8,937 nt of DNA from Chloroflexota bacterium (GCA_013153375.1 JAADEN010000056.1:1-8937), one strand, 5' to 3'. Shown: positions 1 through 6,064, counted from the first letter of the stretch. Program-made: numbers and translations. The notes: a model not told the origin generated them from the sequence alone.

Positions 1-115
1 CGCGGCCCTGCCGGTAGTACCACCGTCCACGGCGATAGGCTTCGGGGCCGACCCAGGCGCGGATCTGCGTCGGGTCAAGGCGGGGGAGGGGGGAAGACGG
101 GGCTGCGGACTTCAT
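1..115 (-). CDS. N-terminus of a SWIM zinc-finger-like protein (partial)
   Basis: Reading leftward from an ATG at 115-113, the frame is open to the window edge and gives 38 residues. They begin MKSAAPSSPLPRLDP and then read VGPEAYRRGRWYYRQGR. The pattern of a small residue-rich helix followed by 'xRGxxYYxxGR' is characteristic of the N-terminus of SWIM-domain proteins, where it precedes the CxCx(n)CxH zinc finger; that finger would lie outside the window. The upstream ribosome-binding site is weak (no clear GGAGG), but a well-formed promoter on the same strand lies about 80 bases upstream and supports a real gene start. The family call rests on a short motif and is tentative; that a coding sequence is present is more secure than its name. 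Confidence 0.5.
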   Translation of the reverse strand, partial: MKSAAPSSPLPRLDPTQIRAWVGPEAYRRGRWYYRQGR

Positions 116-192
116 GTTGGCCGTGGGCCTGGAAGGGCGCACCGCGCAAGCGCGTACGACGGACGATTCTCTCATTCGGGCCTTGCTACGCA

Positions 193-221
193 ATTTTAGG
201 AGATGCCTGGACGGGGGTCAA
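193..221 (-). promoter_or_regulatory. Sigma70-type promoter for the leftward gene
   Basis: On the minus strand the sequence reads TTGACC (221-216), a 17-base spacer, then TAAAAT (198-193). Both boxes are close to the bacterial consensus and the spacing is optimal. Transcription would start near 186, leaving a leader of about 70 bases before the ATG at 115. It is divergent from the regulator promoter, whose -35 box begins about 60 bases to the right. Confidence 0.6.
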
Positions 222-279
222 GGTGTTTAATAAAAAAGAGGAGGCCGCCCTGCCGACCCTCAGGTTTAAGGCCCAGGCG

Positions 280-308
280 TTGATTTTTGGCGCCCTTTTT
301 TGTACACT
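280..308 (+). promoter_or_regulatory. Sigma70-type promoter of the Crp/Fnr regulator gene
   Basis: TTGATT (280-285), a 17-base spacer and TACACT (303-308) form a good sigma70-type promoter, with a predicted transcript start near 315. This settles the start of the regulator gene: an in-frame TTG at 300 overlaps the -10 box and would lie upstream of the transcript, so translation must begin further down. The same -10 hexamer, TACACT, is found at the downstream nirS promoter. No TGTGA-N6-TCACA palindrome is seen here, so there is no visible sign of autoregulation. Confidence 0.6.
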
Positions 309-344
309 AAAAGCACCTCACCCGGATGGACCCCCGAGGCCAGG

Positions 345-1004
345 ATGATGTTCCGCACGCTGCCGGCGCACTTACGCGCGCAAATGGAATCCATTTTTCG
401 CATTCGGCATTTGTCGGCCGGGGAGGCGGTATTCCATCAAGGCGACACGGCCGATCGGATCTATTTTGTCCTCGATGGCCGGGTGCATTTGGAGCGCGTG
501 GATCACGACGGGCATCAGACCCTGCTGTGCCGTCACGCGGCCGGCGACTGTTTCTGCCCCCTGGCGATTTTGGACCAGGGTCCCCAGTTGGGCACGGCCC
601 GCGCGATCACGCCGGTGACCCTCTTGTGGGCCCCCAAGGACGAATTCCTGGCCATGTGCGACGAGCATCCGGAAATTCTGCGCTGGCTGCACGGCAAGTG
701 CTTTCGGCATGTCCGGCACATCGTGCAGCGCATGGAAGTCAGCATGTTCCACGACGCGCGCGAGCGGCTCATCCTGGCCCTGGTGGATCACGCGCGTCGC
801 GACGAAAACGGACAGTGGGTGGTGCGGGCCACGCACCAGGAGTTGGCCCAGTGGATTGGGACCAGCCGGGAGACGGTGAGCCGCGAACTCGCGGCTTTGC
901 GGCGGGCCGGGCTGGTGCGTTCGGGCCGGGGACGGGTGGTGCTGCTGGACATCCAGCGTCTGCGCGCCCGTCTGGCCGCGGCCGAGCGCGCGCCCCAGGC
1001 ATGA
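345..1004 (+). CDS. Crp/Fnr-family transcriptional regulator
   Basis: A 219-residue regulator: an N-terminal cyclic-nucleotide-binding-type beta-roll (about residues 18-100, with the typical GEAVFHQGD and IYFVLDGRV motifs), a long dimer helix (about 108-133), and a C-terminal winged helix-turn-helix (about 161-200, ATHQELAQWIGTSRETVSRE). The recognition helix reads SRETVSR, matching E. coli CRP (SRETVGR) in the Arg, Glu and Arg that contact TGTGA half-sites. The N-terminal Cys cluster of true Fnr is missing, and the phosphate-cassette region reads TARA rather than the CRP-type RSA, so neither an iron-sulfur cluster nor cAMP is an obvious ligand. Cysteines occur at 62, 69, 71, 105 and 119. The start is ATG 345 or 348, preceded by GAGG at 336-339. 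It lies just upstream of the nirS operator, so an NO- or redox-responsive DNR/NnrR-like role is likely but inferred. Confidence 0.9.
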   Translation: MMFRTLPAHLRAQMESIFRIRHLSAGEAVFHQGDTADRIYFVLDGRVHLERVDHDGHQTLLCRHAAGDCFCPLAILDQGPQLGTARAITPVTLLWAPKDEFLAMCDEHPEILRWLHGKCFRHVRHIVQRMEVSMFHDARERLILALVDHARRDENGQWVVRATHQELAQWIGTSRETVSRELAALRRAGLVRSGRGRVVLLDIQRLRARLAAAERAPQA

Positions 1005-1010
1005 CATCCC

Positions 1011-1049
1011 TCACATACGCGTGTGATGGCCGTCACAGAATCTTTGTGA
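1011..1049. promoter_or_regulatory. CRP-type operator with an array of alternating half-sites upstream of nirS
   Basis: A perfect TGTGA-N6-TCACA palindrome lies at 1022-1037. It is flanked by two more exact half-sites in alternating orientation: TCACA at 1011-1015 and TGTGA at 1045-1049. The half-site starts are 11, 11 and 12 bases apart, about one helical turn each, so all four face the same side of the DNA. The central palindrome is centred between 1029 and 1030. It fits the CRP-like recognition helix of the regulator encoded immediately upstream. The outer half-sites could hold a second dimer, tune affinity or serve repression; that part is inference. Confidence 0.8.
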
Positions 1050-1058
1050 GCACCACCC

Positions 1059-1064
1059 TACACT
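1059..1064 (+). promoter_or_regulatory. nirS promoter -10 box (class II activator-dependent architecture)
   Basis: TACACT is identical to the -10 box of the regulator gene. The hexamer 17 bases upstream (CAGAAT at 1036-1041) is no match to TTGACA, so the promoter looks dependent on an activator. With transcription starting 7 bases past the hexamer, at 1071, the TGTGA-N6-TCACA palindrome is centred at -41.5. That is the standard class II position of CRP/Fnr activators. The leader to the ATG at 1112 would be about 41 bases. Confidence 0.65.
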
Positions 1065-1111
1065 GAAAGCAGACCGATATCCGACAACTTTCGCGTGCGA
1101 GGAGAAGCCCT

Positions 1112-2878
1112 ATGCGCGAACGGAGAATTTTTCTCACGATCTTACTGCTGTTGACCGCCGTGCTGCTGGGCACGGCGCTGACCGCGTGCGGCGGACAGGA
1201 GGCCGCTACGCCTGAGGTCAAGGAAGTCGTCAAGACCGTCGAGGTGGTCAAGACGGTGGTGGTGACCGTGGAAGTGACCCCTGAGGCCACGGAAGCCACC
1301 GAGGAGGCCGCCGCGGAAGAGCCTTTGCTGACGGACGAAGAGTTCGAGAAGGCCAAGCAGATCTACTTCGATCGCTGCGCGGGGTGCCACGGCGTGCTGC
1401 GCAAAGGCGCGACGGGCCCGAGCCTGGAGCCTGAGAACACCCGCCGCCTGGGCACCAACAACCTGGCCTCCATCATCTTCAACGGCACCGCCAAGGGCAT
1501 GCCCGACTGGGGCAAGCAGGGCGTGCTCAGCGAAGAAGAGACCATCTTGATGGCCAAGTATGTGCAGATGGACCCGCCCATGCCGCCCGAGATGTCCCTG
1601 GAACAGATGAAGGAGGCGTGGGAGGTCATCGTCCCGCCCGAGGAGCGGCCCACCGAACCGCAGCATAGCCGCAACTGGAAGAACTTCTTCGTGGTCATCT
1701 TGCGCGATGCGGGCAAAGTGGCCGTCATCGACGGCGACACCAAAGAGGTGGTCAACATCGTCGAGAGCGGCTACGCGACCCACATCGTGCGCATGTCCAA
1801 GTCGGGCCGCTATGTGTACACCATCGGGCGCGATGGCAAGGTCGGCCTGATCGACCTGTGGATGGAGACCCCCGATCTGGTGGCCAAGACCAAGGTGTGC
1901 TACGACGCCCGCTCGGTGGACACCAGCAAGTACGCGGGCTACGAGGACAAGTACGCCATCGTGGGCTGCTACTGGCCGCCGCACTTCGTCATCCTCGACG
2001 GCGAGACGCTGGAGCCCTTCAAGATCGTCAGCACCCGCAGTTACACCTACGACACCGAGGAATACCACCCCGAGCCGCGCGTCGCGAGCATCGTGGCTTC
2101 GCACGCCAAGCCCCAGTGGGTGGTGAATGTGAAGGAAACCGGCCAGGTCTGGCTGGTGGACTACAGCGATCCCAACAACCCCACCATCAAGATGCTGGAA
2201 GCCGAGCGCTTCTTGCACGATGGTGGCTGGGCCATGGAGTGGAACGGCACCCAACGGGTGGGCCTGAGCCCCTACTTCCTGGTGGCGGCCAACATGCGCA
2301 ACAAGGTGGTGGTCGTCAACACCGAGGATGAGAAGATCGAGGCCATCGTCCCCGTGGGCACCAAGCCGCATCCGGGCCGGGGCGCGAACTGGGTGCATCC
2401 GGAGTACGGTCCGGTGTGGGCCACGGGCCACCTGGGCGACAACTTCATCGCCCTCATCGGCGTGGATCCTGAGGGACATCCGGATCAGGCCTGGAAGATG
2501 GTGGCTCGCATCGAGTTGCCCGCGGCCGGCAACCTGTTCATCAAGACCCACCCCAACAGCCCGTACCTGTTCGTGGACTTCCCCATCACCAACGACGAGA
2601 AGATGCAGCGCAGCGTGTGCGCCATCAACAAGGAGACCCTGGAGACCGAGAAGTGCTGGGAGGTCGCGGACTATGGCCGGGCCGTGCACTTCGAGTTCAA
2701 CCAGGACGGCTCCGAGGTGTGGGTGAGCGTTTGGGGCAAGATCGATGCGCCCGAAGGTCAACAAGGTGAGGTGGTGGTTTACGACGCCCAAACCTTGGAA
2801 GAGATCGCCCGCATCCCCAACCTGCCCACGGCCACGGGTAAGTTCAATGTGTTCAACACCATGAACGACATCTACTAA
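1112..2878 (+). CDS. nirS: Cytochrome cd1 nitrite reductase NirS, lipoprotein form
   Basis: NirS reduces nitrite to nitric oxide, using heme c for electron entry and heme d1 for catalysis. The 588 residues begin with a lipoprotein signal (lipobox LTAC, Cys26), then a Val/Lys/Thr stalk and acidic linker (about 35-72). The cytochrome c domain follows (CAGCH, residues 89-93; likely axial Met130 in GMPDWG). The rest is the d1-heme beta-propeller. Diagnostic family motifs are present: YATHIVR (His224, proximal d1 ligand), RFLHDGG (His369) and KPHPGRGAN (His420), equivalent to P. aeruginosa His182, His327 and His369. The C-terminus TGKFNVFNTMNDIY is also typical. GAGGAG at 1099-1104 sets the start. 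The membrane anchor is unusual, since classical NirS is a soluble periplasmic protein. Extra cysteines at 263, 286, 503 and 515 may form disulfides. It is the first gene of the operon behind the -41.5 operator. Heme d1 biosynthesis genes are not in the window. Confidence 0.97.
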   Translation: MRERRIFLTILLLLTAVLLGTALTACGGQEAATPEVKEVVKTVEVVKTVVVTVEVTPEATEATEEAAAEEPLLTDEEFEKAKQIYFDRCAGCHGVLRKGATGPSLEPENTRRLGTNNLASIIFNGTAKGMPDWGKQGVLSEEETILMAKYVQMDPPMPPEMSLEQMKEAWEVIVPPEERPTEPQHSRNWKNFFVVILRDAGKVAVIDGDTKEVVNIVESGYATHIVRMSKSGRYVYTIGRDGKVGLIDLWMETPDLVAKTKVCYDARSVDTSKYAGYEDKYAIVGCYWPPHFVILDGETLEPFKIVSTRSYTYDTEEYHPEPRVASIVASHAKPQWVVNVKETGQVWLVDYSDPNNPTIKMLEAERFLHDGGWAMEWNGTQRVGLSPYFLVAANMRNKVVVVNTEDEKIEAIVPVGTKPHPGRGANWVHPEYGPVWATGHLGDNFIALIGVDPEGHPDQAWKMVARIELPAAGNLFIKTHPNSPYLFVDFPITNDEKMQRSVCAINKETLETEKCWEVADYGRAVHFEFNQDGSEVWVSVWGKIDAPEGQQGEVVVYDAQTLEEIARIPNLPTATGKFNVFNTMNDIY

Positions 2879-2887
2879 GCCGTGTAT

Positions 2888-2923
2888 GGGGCCCCTCCCC
2901 GGAGGGGCCCCTTTGGTTCTTTT
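2888..2923 (+). terminator. GC-rich hairpin with T-rich tail after nirS
   Basis: An 11-bp perfect stem has arms GGGGCCCCTCC (2888-2898) and GGAGGGGCCCC (2901-2911). The two-base gap would in practice open to a four-base loop. It is followed by TTTGGTTCTTTT. It could be an intrinsic terminator, but the next gene starts only 25 bases past it on the same strand with a strong ribosome-binding site and no visible promoter. Partial termination or protection of the nirS message, giving more NirS than downstream proteins, is the likelier role. Confidence 0.6.
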
Positions 2924-2947
2924 CTCCCCACCACGAGGAGGTCGGTT

Positions 2948-3568
2948 ATGACTTGGTTGGACCGCTTGTTCCTCCTTTTGACGGGCCTGGTGGCCCTTTA
3001 TGCCTTGAGCCGCTTCTATCAGGCGTACAACCGCACGCCCAAGACGGCTTATCTGGCTTACATGTTGTCCTTCCTGGTGCTGTTGGTGGCTGGTGTCTTG
3101 CTCATCGCTTTCGGCTACAGCCTGCTGGCTTCGCCCTGGGTGGTGGTCGTGACCACCCTCATCCCGTTGGGATTGGCCACGGGGTTGGTGTATGAGTTCA
3201 AGCCCCAGTGGGCCAAGGCGTACCTGGCCTTTGCGGTCATCGGCTTCTTGCTCATCGCGGCCGCTTACCTGGGCGGCATGACCTCGCTGGGCAAGATCGT
3301 TTTGCCCATCGTACACAGCATCGCGGGCCTGACCATCGTGTTATTACCTTTGCTGGCCGTGAGCCAGGGCCTGGCTCCGGCCGGGTTCGCCTGGGTGGCC
3401 GTGGGCGGTGTGCTCATCGGCCTGGGTGGCATCGCGTTGGCCTTCCTCAAGGCGGGCAAACAGTTCCTGTTCTTCAGCCAGCAGGTGGTGTACCTCATCC
3501 TGGCGCCTTTGCTGTTGGCCATGACGCTGGCCTATACTTGGGGCTTCCTCAAGCGGTTGGCATCGTAG
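2948..3568 (+). CDS. Uncharacterised membrane protein with about 7 helices in the nirS operon
   Basis: I do not recognise this family. The 206 residues are almost entirely hydrophobic, with about seven predicted membrane segments (roughly 4-22, 34-56, 63-81, 90-108, 115-137, 147-166 and 178-201) and short loops. There is no signal peptide cleavage site, CxxCH or paired-histidine motif; the single His is residue 123, inside the fifth helix. GAGGAGG at 2935-2941 sets the start at ATG 2948. An in-frame ATG at 2882 is rejected because it would place the hairpin after nirS inside the coding region. Its position between nirS and the heme-copper-like gene suggests an accessory subunit or assembly factor. 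Size and helix number allow a subunit III-like role, but no sequence motif supports that. Confidence 0.85.
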   Translation: MTWLDRLFLLLTGLVALYALSRFYQAYNRTPKTAYLAYMLSFLVLLVAGVLLIAFGYSLLASPWVVVVTTLIPLGLATGLVYEFKPQWAKAYLAFAVIGFLLIAAAYLGGMTSLGKIVLPIVHSIAGLTIVLLPLLAVSQGLAPAGFAWVAVGGVLIGLGGIALAFLKAGKQFLFFSQQVVYLILAPLLLAMTLAYTWGFLKRLAS

Positions 3569-3575
3569 TCGCTTT

Positions 3576-3611
3576 CCGGGTTCGGCTCCGGCGCGCCTGG
3601 GCCGAACCCGG
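3576..3611 (+). promoter_or_regulatory. Intercistronic RNA stem-loop
   Basis: The arms CCGGGTTCGGC (3576-3586) and GCCGAACCCGG (3601-3611) pair perfectly over 11 bp around a 14-base loop. No T-run follows, so it is not a classical intrinsic terminator. It fills most of the 70-base gap between two genes of the operon. A role in message stability or processing is inferred. Confidence 0.5.
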
Positions 3612-3638
3612 TCATCCCCGTCACCACGGAGGTCGTCC

Positions 3639-5135
3639 ATGAAAGGATTGACGGCTCGTTTGCGCTACCTGTTCGGCTCGTCCAAAGGCCTGGCGTTGGG
3701 CACTGTCGCGCTCATCGCTTTGACCGCCGCCTTTATGGGCATGCTCTCGGGCCCGATGGCCGAATGGGGCGTGCGCGATTTTTGGATTCGCCTGTGGGGG
3801 ATGGACCTCAACCCCCTGGAGCGGGAAGGCCGGTTGATCTTCCTCTACCACGCTTTCGCCATGGCCGTCATCGCGGTGGAAGTGTACATGCTCACCGGCC
3901 TGTACGCCATGAAAGAAAGTTACAAACTCATCATCCACATTCTGATCACCGTGGGCTACCTTTCGGCCATGCTGTTCGGCCTGATCTTCGCCTACTGGGG
4001 GCATAACTGGGTGTTCCACGGCTTGTTCATCTTCGGTCAGGCGCTGATCTTCTTCGCAGGGGTGATGCTGGCCGTGGCCTTCTGGCCGTGGTCCAAGGAC
4101 TATCGCCTGCCCGAAGGCTCCCCCTATTGGCGCCTCAAGGGCGGGGTGGATGGCGAGCGGCTGGCCGTGTTCATCATGGTCGTGGCCACGCTGATCTCGG
4201 CCATCTACGGCGCGGTGCCCGGATCCTTCTATGGGCACGGCTTCGAGGTCTTCCTGTCCGAAGATATCATTCGCATCCCCTACCACACGCCGCTGCAACT
4301 GGCCATCGTGGGCCACCTGCACATCATGTTGGTGGACATCGCGGTTGCGGCCGTGTTCATCGTCAGCCGCTGGGTCGATTTCAAGGGTTGGACCCAGAAG
4401 TGGGCCATGCCCCTCAACATCATCGGCACGGTGATCATCAGCATCGGCGCGTGGTTGGTGGTTCCCATGCGCCCCATCGCCCATCATGTCATCAATGTGG
4501 GCGCCAGTTTCTTGATGCTGGCCTCGGTGTTCATGGCCATCTATGTCTGGCGGCGGCAAATCGAAAAGGGCCTGGCCGAAATGGGTTTGTCCTACCAAGA
4601 GGCCCGCTTCGGCCAGAAGTTGCGCGCCCTGTTCCGTGACCCCCTGCCCTGGGGCGCGACCTGGCTCATGCTGTTCATGAACCTGGTGGTCACCGCGCCC
4701 GGCGTTTACATGGCCATCAAACTGGAGATGTTCCGGCACTGGCTGTTGCGGGAAGAGAAAATCGGCCTGGTGGGCCACTGGCACATCCTGGCCTTCGTCA
4801 TCGCGGCCATTCTGCTGCTCTACTACATCGACCTGGCCGGCGTGCGCGGCAAGGCGCGGCAGTGGCTGGGTTGGATCGTCATCTTGGGCAACATGGTCGC
4901 GACCACGGGCGCGAATGTGCTCATCCTCAAACGGGTCTTCGTGCCCGAGATCCTGGAGCAGCCCCTGGTCTCCCGCACCCTGCTGGTGATGGATATCGCG
5001 TTGTTCAGTTTCCTGACCGCCCTGGCCGCGTTCTTGATGTGGCGCCTGGTGGACCTGTTCAAGCCGGATGGACGCTGGGTCGAAGAATGGCGCAACCCGG
5101 CCTTCACCCCCCTGTACGAGGAGGACACGCCATGA
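3639..5135 (+). CDS. Divergent heme-copper oxidase / NO reductase-like 12-helix membrane protein
   Basis: This 498-residue protein has about 12 membrane helices and histidines arranged as in the heme-copper oxidase superfamily: His71 in helix 2, His226/His228 in helix 6 (GHLHIML), His282-His283 after helix 7 (AHH), and His380/His382 in helix 10 (GHWHIL). In T. thermophilus ba3 oxidase the ligands are 72, 233, 282/283 and 384/386, so the spacing matches closely. The oxygen-reductase Tyr (HxxxY) is missing, and so is the Glu of cNOR helix 6; position +4 from His226 is Met230, and Asp233 is nearby. An HHxxxxG pattern recalls NorB. No CuA or cytochrome c domain is fused. Beside nirS, reduction of NO is the natural hypothesis. 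GGAGG at 3628-3632 sets the start. The stop overlaps the next ATG (ATGA). The family call is an inference from residue pattern; another multi-heme b membrane protein is possible. Confidence 0.6.
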   Translation: MKGLTARLRYLFGSSKGLALGTVALIALTAAFMGMLSGPMAEWGVRDFWIRLWGMDLNPLEREGRLIFLYHAFAMAVIAVEVYMLTGLYAMKESYKLIIHILITVGYLSAMLFGLIFAYWGHNWVFHGLFIFGQALIFFAGVMLAVAFWPWSKDYRLPEGSPYWRLKGGVDGERLAVFIMVVATLISAIYGAVPGSFYGHGFEVFLSEDIIRIPYHTPLQLAIVGHLHIMLVDIAVAAVFIVSRWVDFKGWTQKWAMPLNIIGTVIISIGAWLVVPMRPIAHHVINVGASFLMLASVFMAIYVWRRQIEKGLAEMGLSYQEARFGQKLRALFRDPLPWGATWLMLFMNLVVTAPGVYMAIKLEMFRHWLLREEKIGLVGHWHILAFVIAAILLLYYIDLAGVRGKARQWLGWIVILGNMVATTGANVLILKRVFVPEILEQPLVSRTLLVMDIALFSFLTALAAFLMWRLVDLFKPDGRWVEEWRNPAFTPLYEEDTP

Positions 5136-6046
5136 ATCTGCATCGGTCCCTCGTCCGACTGCTGCTGTTGGGCCTGGCCGTGCTGCTGGCGGGTTGCGGC
5201 GCGGATCTCAAGCCACCCGAGAATGTACCCACGGTCGATACCGGGGTGAACCCCGACGAGTGGGTCACCATCCCGGCCGGGGAATTCTTGTTCGGCCTGC
5301 ACAACAAACGCGCCGTCATCGCGCAGGATTACGAAATCATGCGCACTCCGGTGACCAACGCCCAGTGGGCCGCGTACCTCAATCAAGCCCTGGCCGAGGG
5401 CACCCTCAAGATGGGCGACGAGGGCGTGCTGGTGGATTATCCCGGCGAGCCCTACCACGGCGGCAAGCACGAAATCGAGATCGGCCCCGGCGCGTATCTG
5501 GTGTATCCGCTGGAGGCGCTGGGCGCGAAAGTGGTCTATGAGGATGGCCAGTTCGTGGTCAAAGAGGGCTTCGCCAATCATCCGGCCACCTTCGTGACCT
5601 GGTTCGGCGCGTGGGCTTACTGCCAGAGCGTGGGCGGACGCATCCCCAGCGAGGCGGAATGGGAGAAGGCCGCCCGCGGCACCGATGGCCGCCCTTATCC
5701 GTGGGGCTGGGAGATCACCCACGCCCACGCCAACTACTACAAGAGCCGCGACCCCTTTGAGGTCTATTGGGCCGGATTGGGCGAGACCACGCCCGTGGGT
5801 TTCTACAACGGCCAGACGCATTTGGGCTTCCACACCGAAGACGCGGCCAGCCCTTACGGGGTGTATGACATGGCCGGCAATGTGTGGGAGTGGGTCTCGG
5901 ACGACATCGAGGAAACCCACCAGCGCATCCTCAAGGGCGGCAGTTTCACCGACTACGACATCGACAACCGCGCGGTATGGCGCAACTTCGCACCGCCTGA
6001 GTTCACCGGGCCCACGGTGGGCTTGCGCTGCGTGCGAGACAAGTAA
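5132..6046 (+). CDS. NirV-like lipoprotein with formylglycine-generating-enzyme (SUMF1) fold
   Basis: The 304-residue protein starts with a lipoprotein signal (lipobox LAGC, Cys22) and a short linker. A full FGE-sulfatase/SUMF1 domain follows (about 44-302): VTIPAGEFLFG at the start, TPVTNAQWAAYL, RIPSEAEWEKAARG (170-183), YGVYDMAGNVWEWVSD and RILKGGSF, ending in GLRCVRDK. The catalytic cysteine pair of true formylglycine-generating enzymes, just after GGS, is absent here (GGSFTDYDIDN), so sulfatase activation is unlikely. NirV, a protein of this fold usually found beside copper nitrite reductase genes, is the closest contextual match; its role is not firmly established. GAGGAGG at 5118-5124 and the 4-base ATGA overlap with the preceding gene set the start and imply translational coupling. 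Outer-face location by lipid anchor matches NirS. Confidence 0.85.
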   Translation: MNLHRSLVRLLLLGLAVLLAGCGADLKPPENVPTVDTGVNPDEWVTIPAGEFLFGLHNKRAVIAQDYEIMRTPVTNAQWAAYLNQALAEGTLKMGDEGVLVDYPGEPYHGGKHEIEIGPGAYLVYPLEALGAKVVYEDGQFVVKEGFANHPATFVTWFGAWAYCQSVGGRIPSEAEWEKAARGTDGRPYPWGWEITHAHANYYKSRDPFEVYWAGLGETTPVGFYNGQTHLGFHTEDAASPYGVYDMAGNVWEWVSDDIEETHQRILKGGSFTDYDIDNRAVWRNFAPPEFTGPTVGLRCVRDK

Positions 6047-6064
6047 CCGCCAAGGCTCGGATGT

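Noticed and set aside
2882..2947. Upstream ATG extending the 7-helix protein by 22 residues
   Set aside because: The extension would translate the hairpin after nirS, has no good ribosome-binding site, and is polar and Pro/Arg-rich; the ATG at 2948 has GAGGAGG at proper spacing.
1142..3316. Very long open frame antisense to nirS and the following gene
   Set aside because: It mirrors the codon bias of the high-GC sense genes, gives a His/Gln/Arg/Gly-rich low-complexity protein without domains, and covers nirS, whose identity is certain.
3621..4784. Long open frame antisense to the 12-helix membrane protein gene
   Set aside because: Its composition is His/Asp/Gly/Gln-rich without motifs, as expected from reverse-reading hydrophobic codons, and no ribosome-binding site supports it.
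4862..5131. Upstream start extending the NirV-like lipoprotein by 90 residues
   Set aside because: It would overlap the preceding gene heavily and bury the lipoprotein signal; the ATG at 5132 has a strong ribosome-binding site and a correct lipobox.
3639..5135. NnrS-family heme-copper membrane protein
   Set aside because: It has 12 helices and many His, but the characteristic NnrS motif (HAHEMLFGF-like) is missing, and the His order matches heme-copper subunit I better.
5132..6046. True formylglycine-generating (sulfatase-activating) enzyme
   Set aside because: The catalytic cysteines expected after GGS are absent and no sulfatase gene is nearby.
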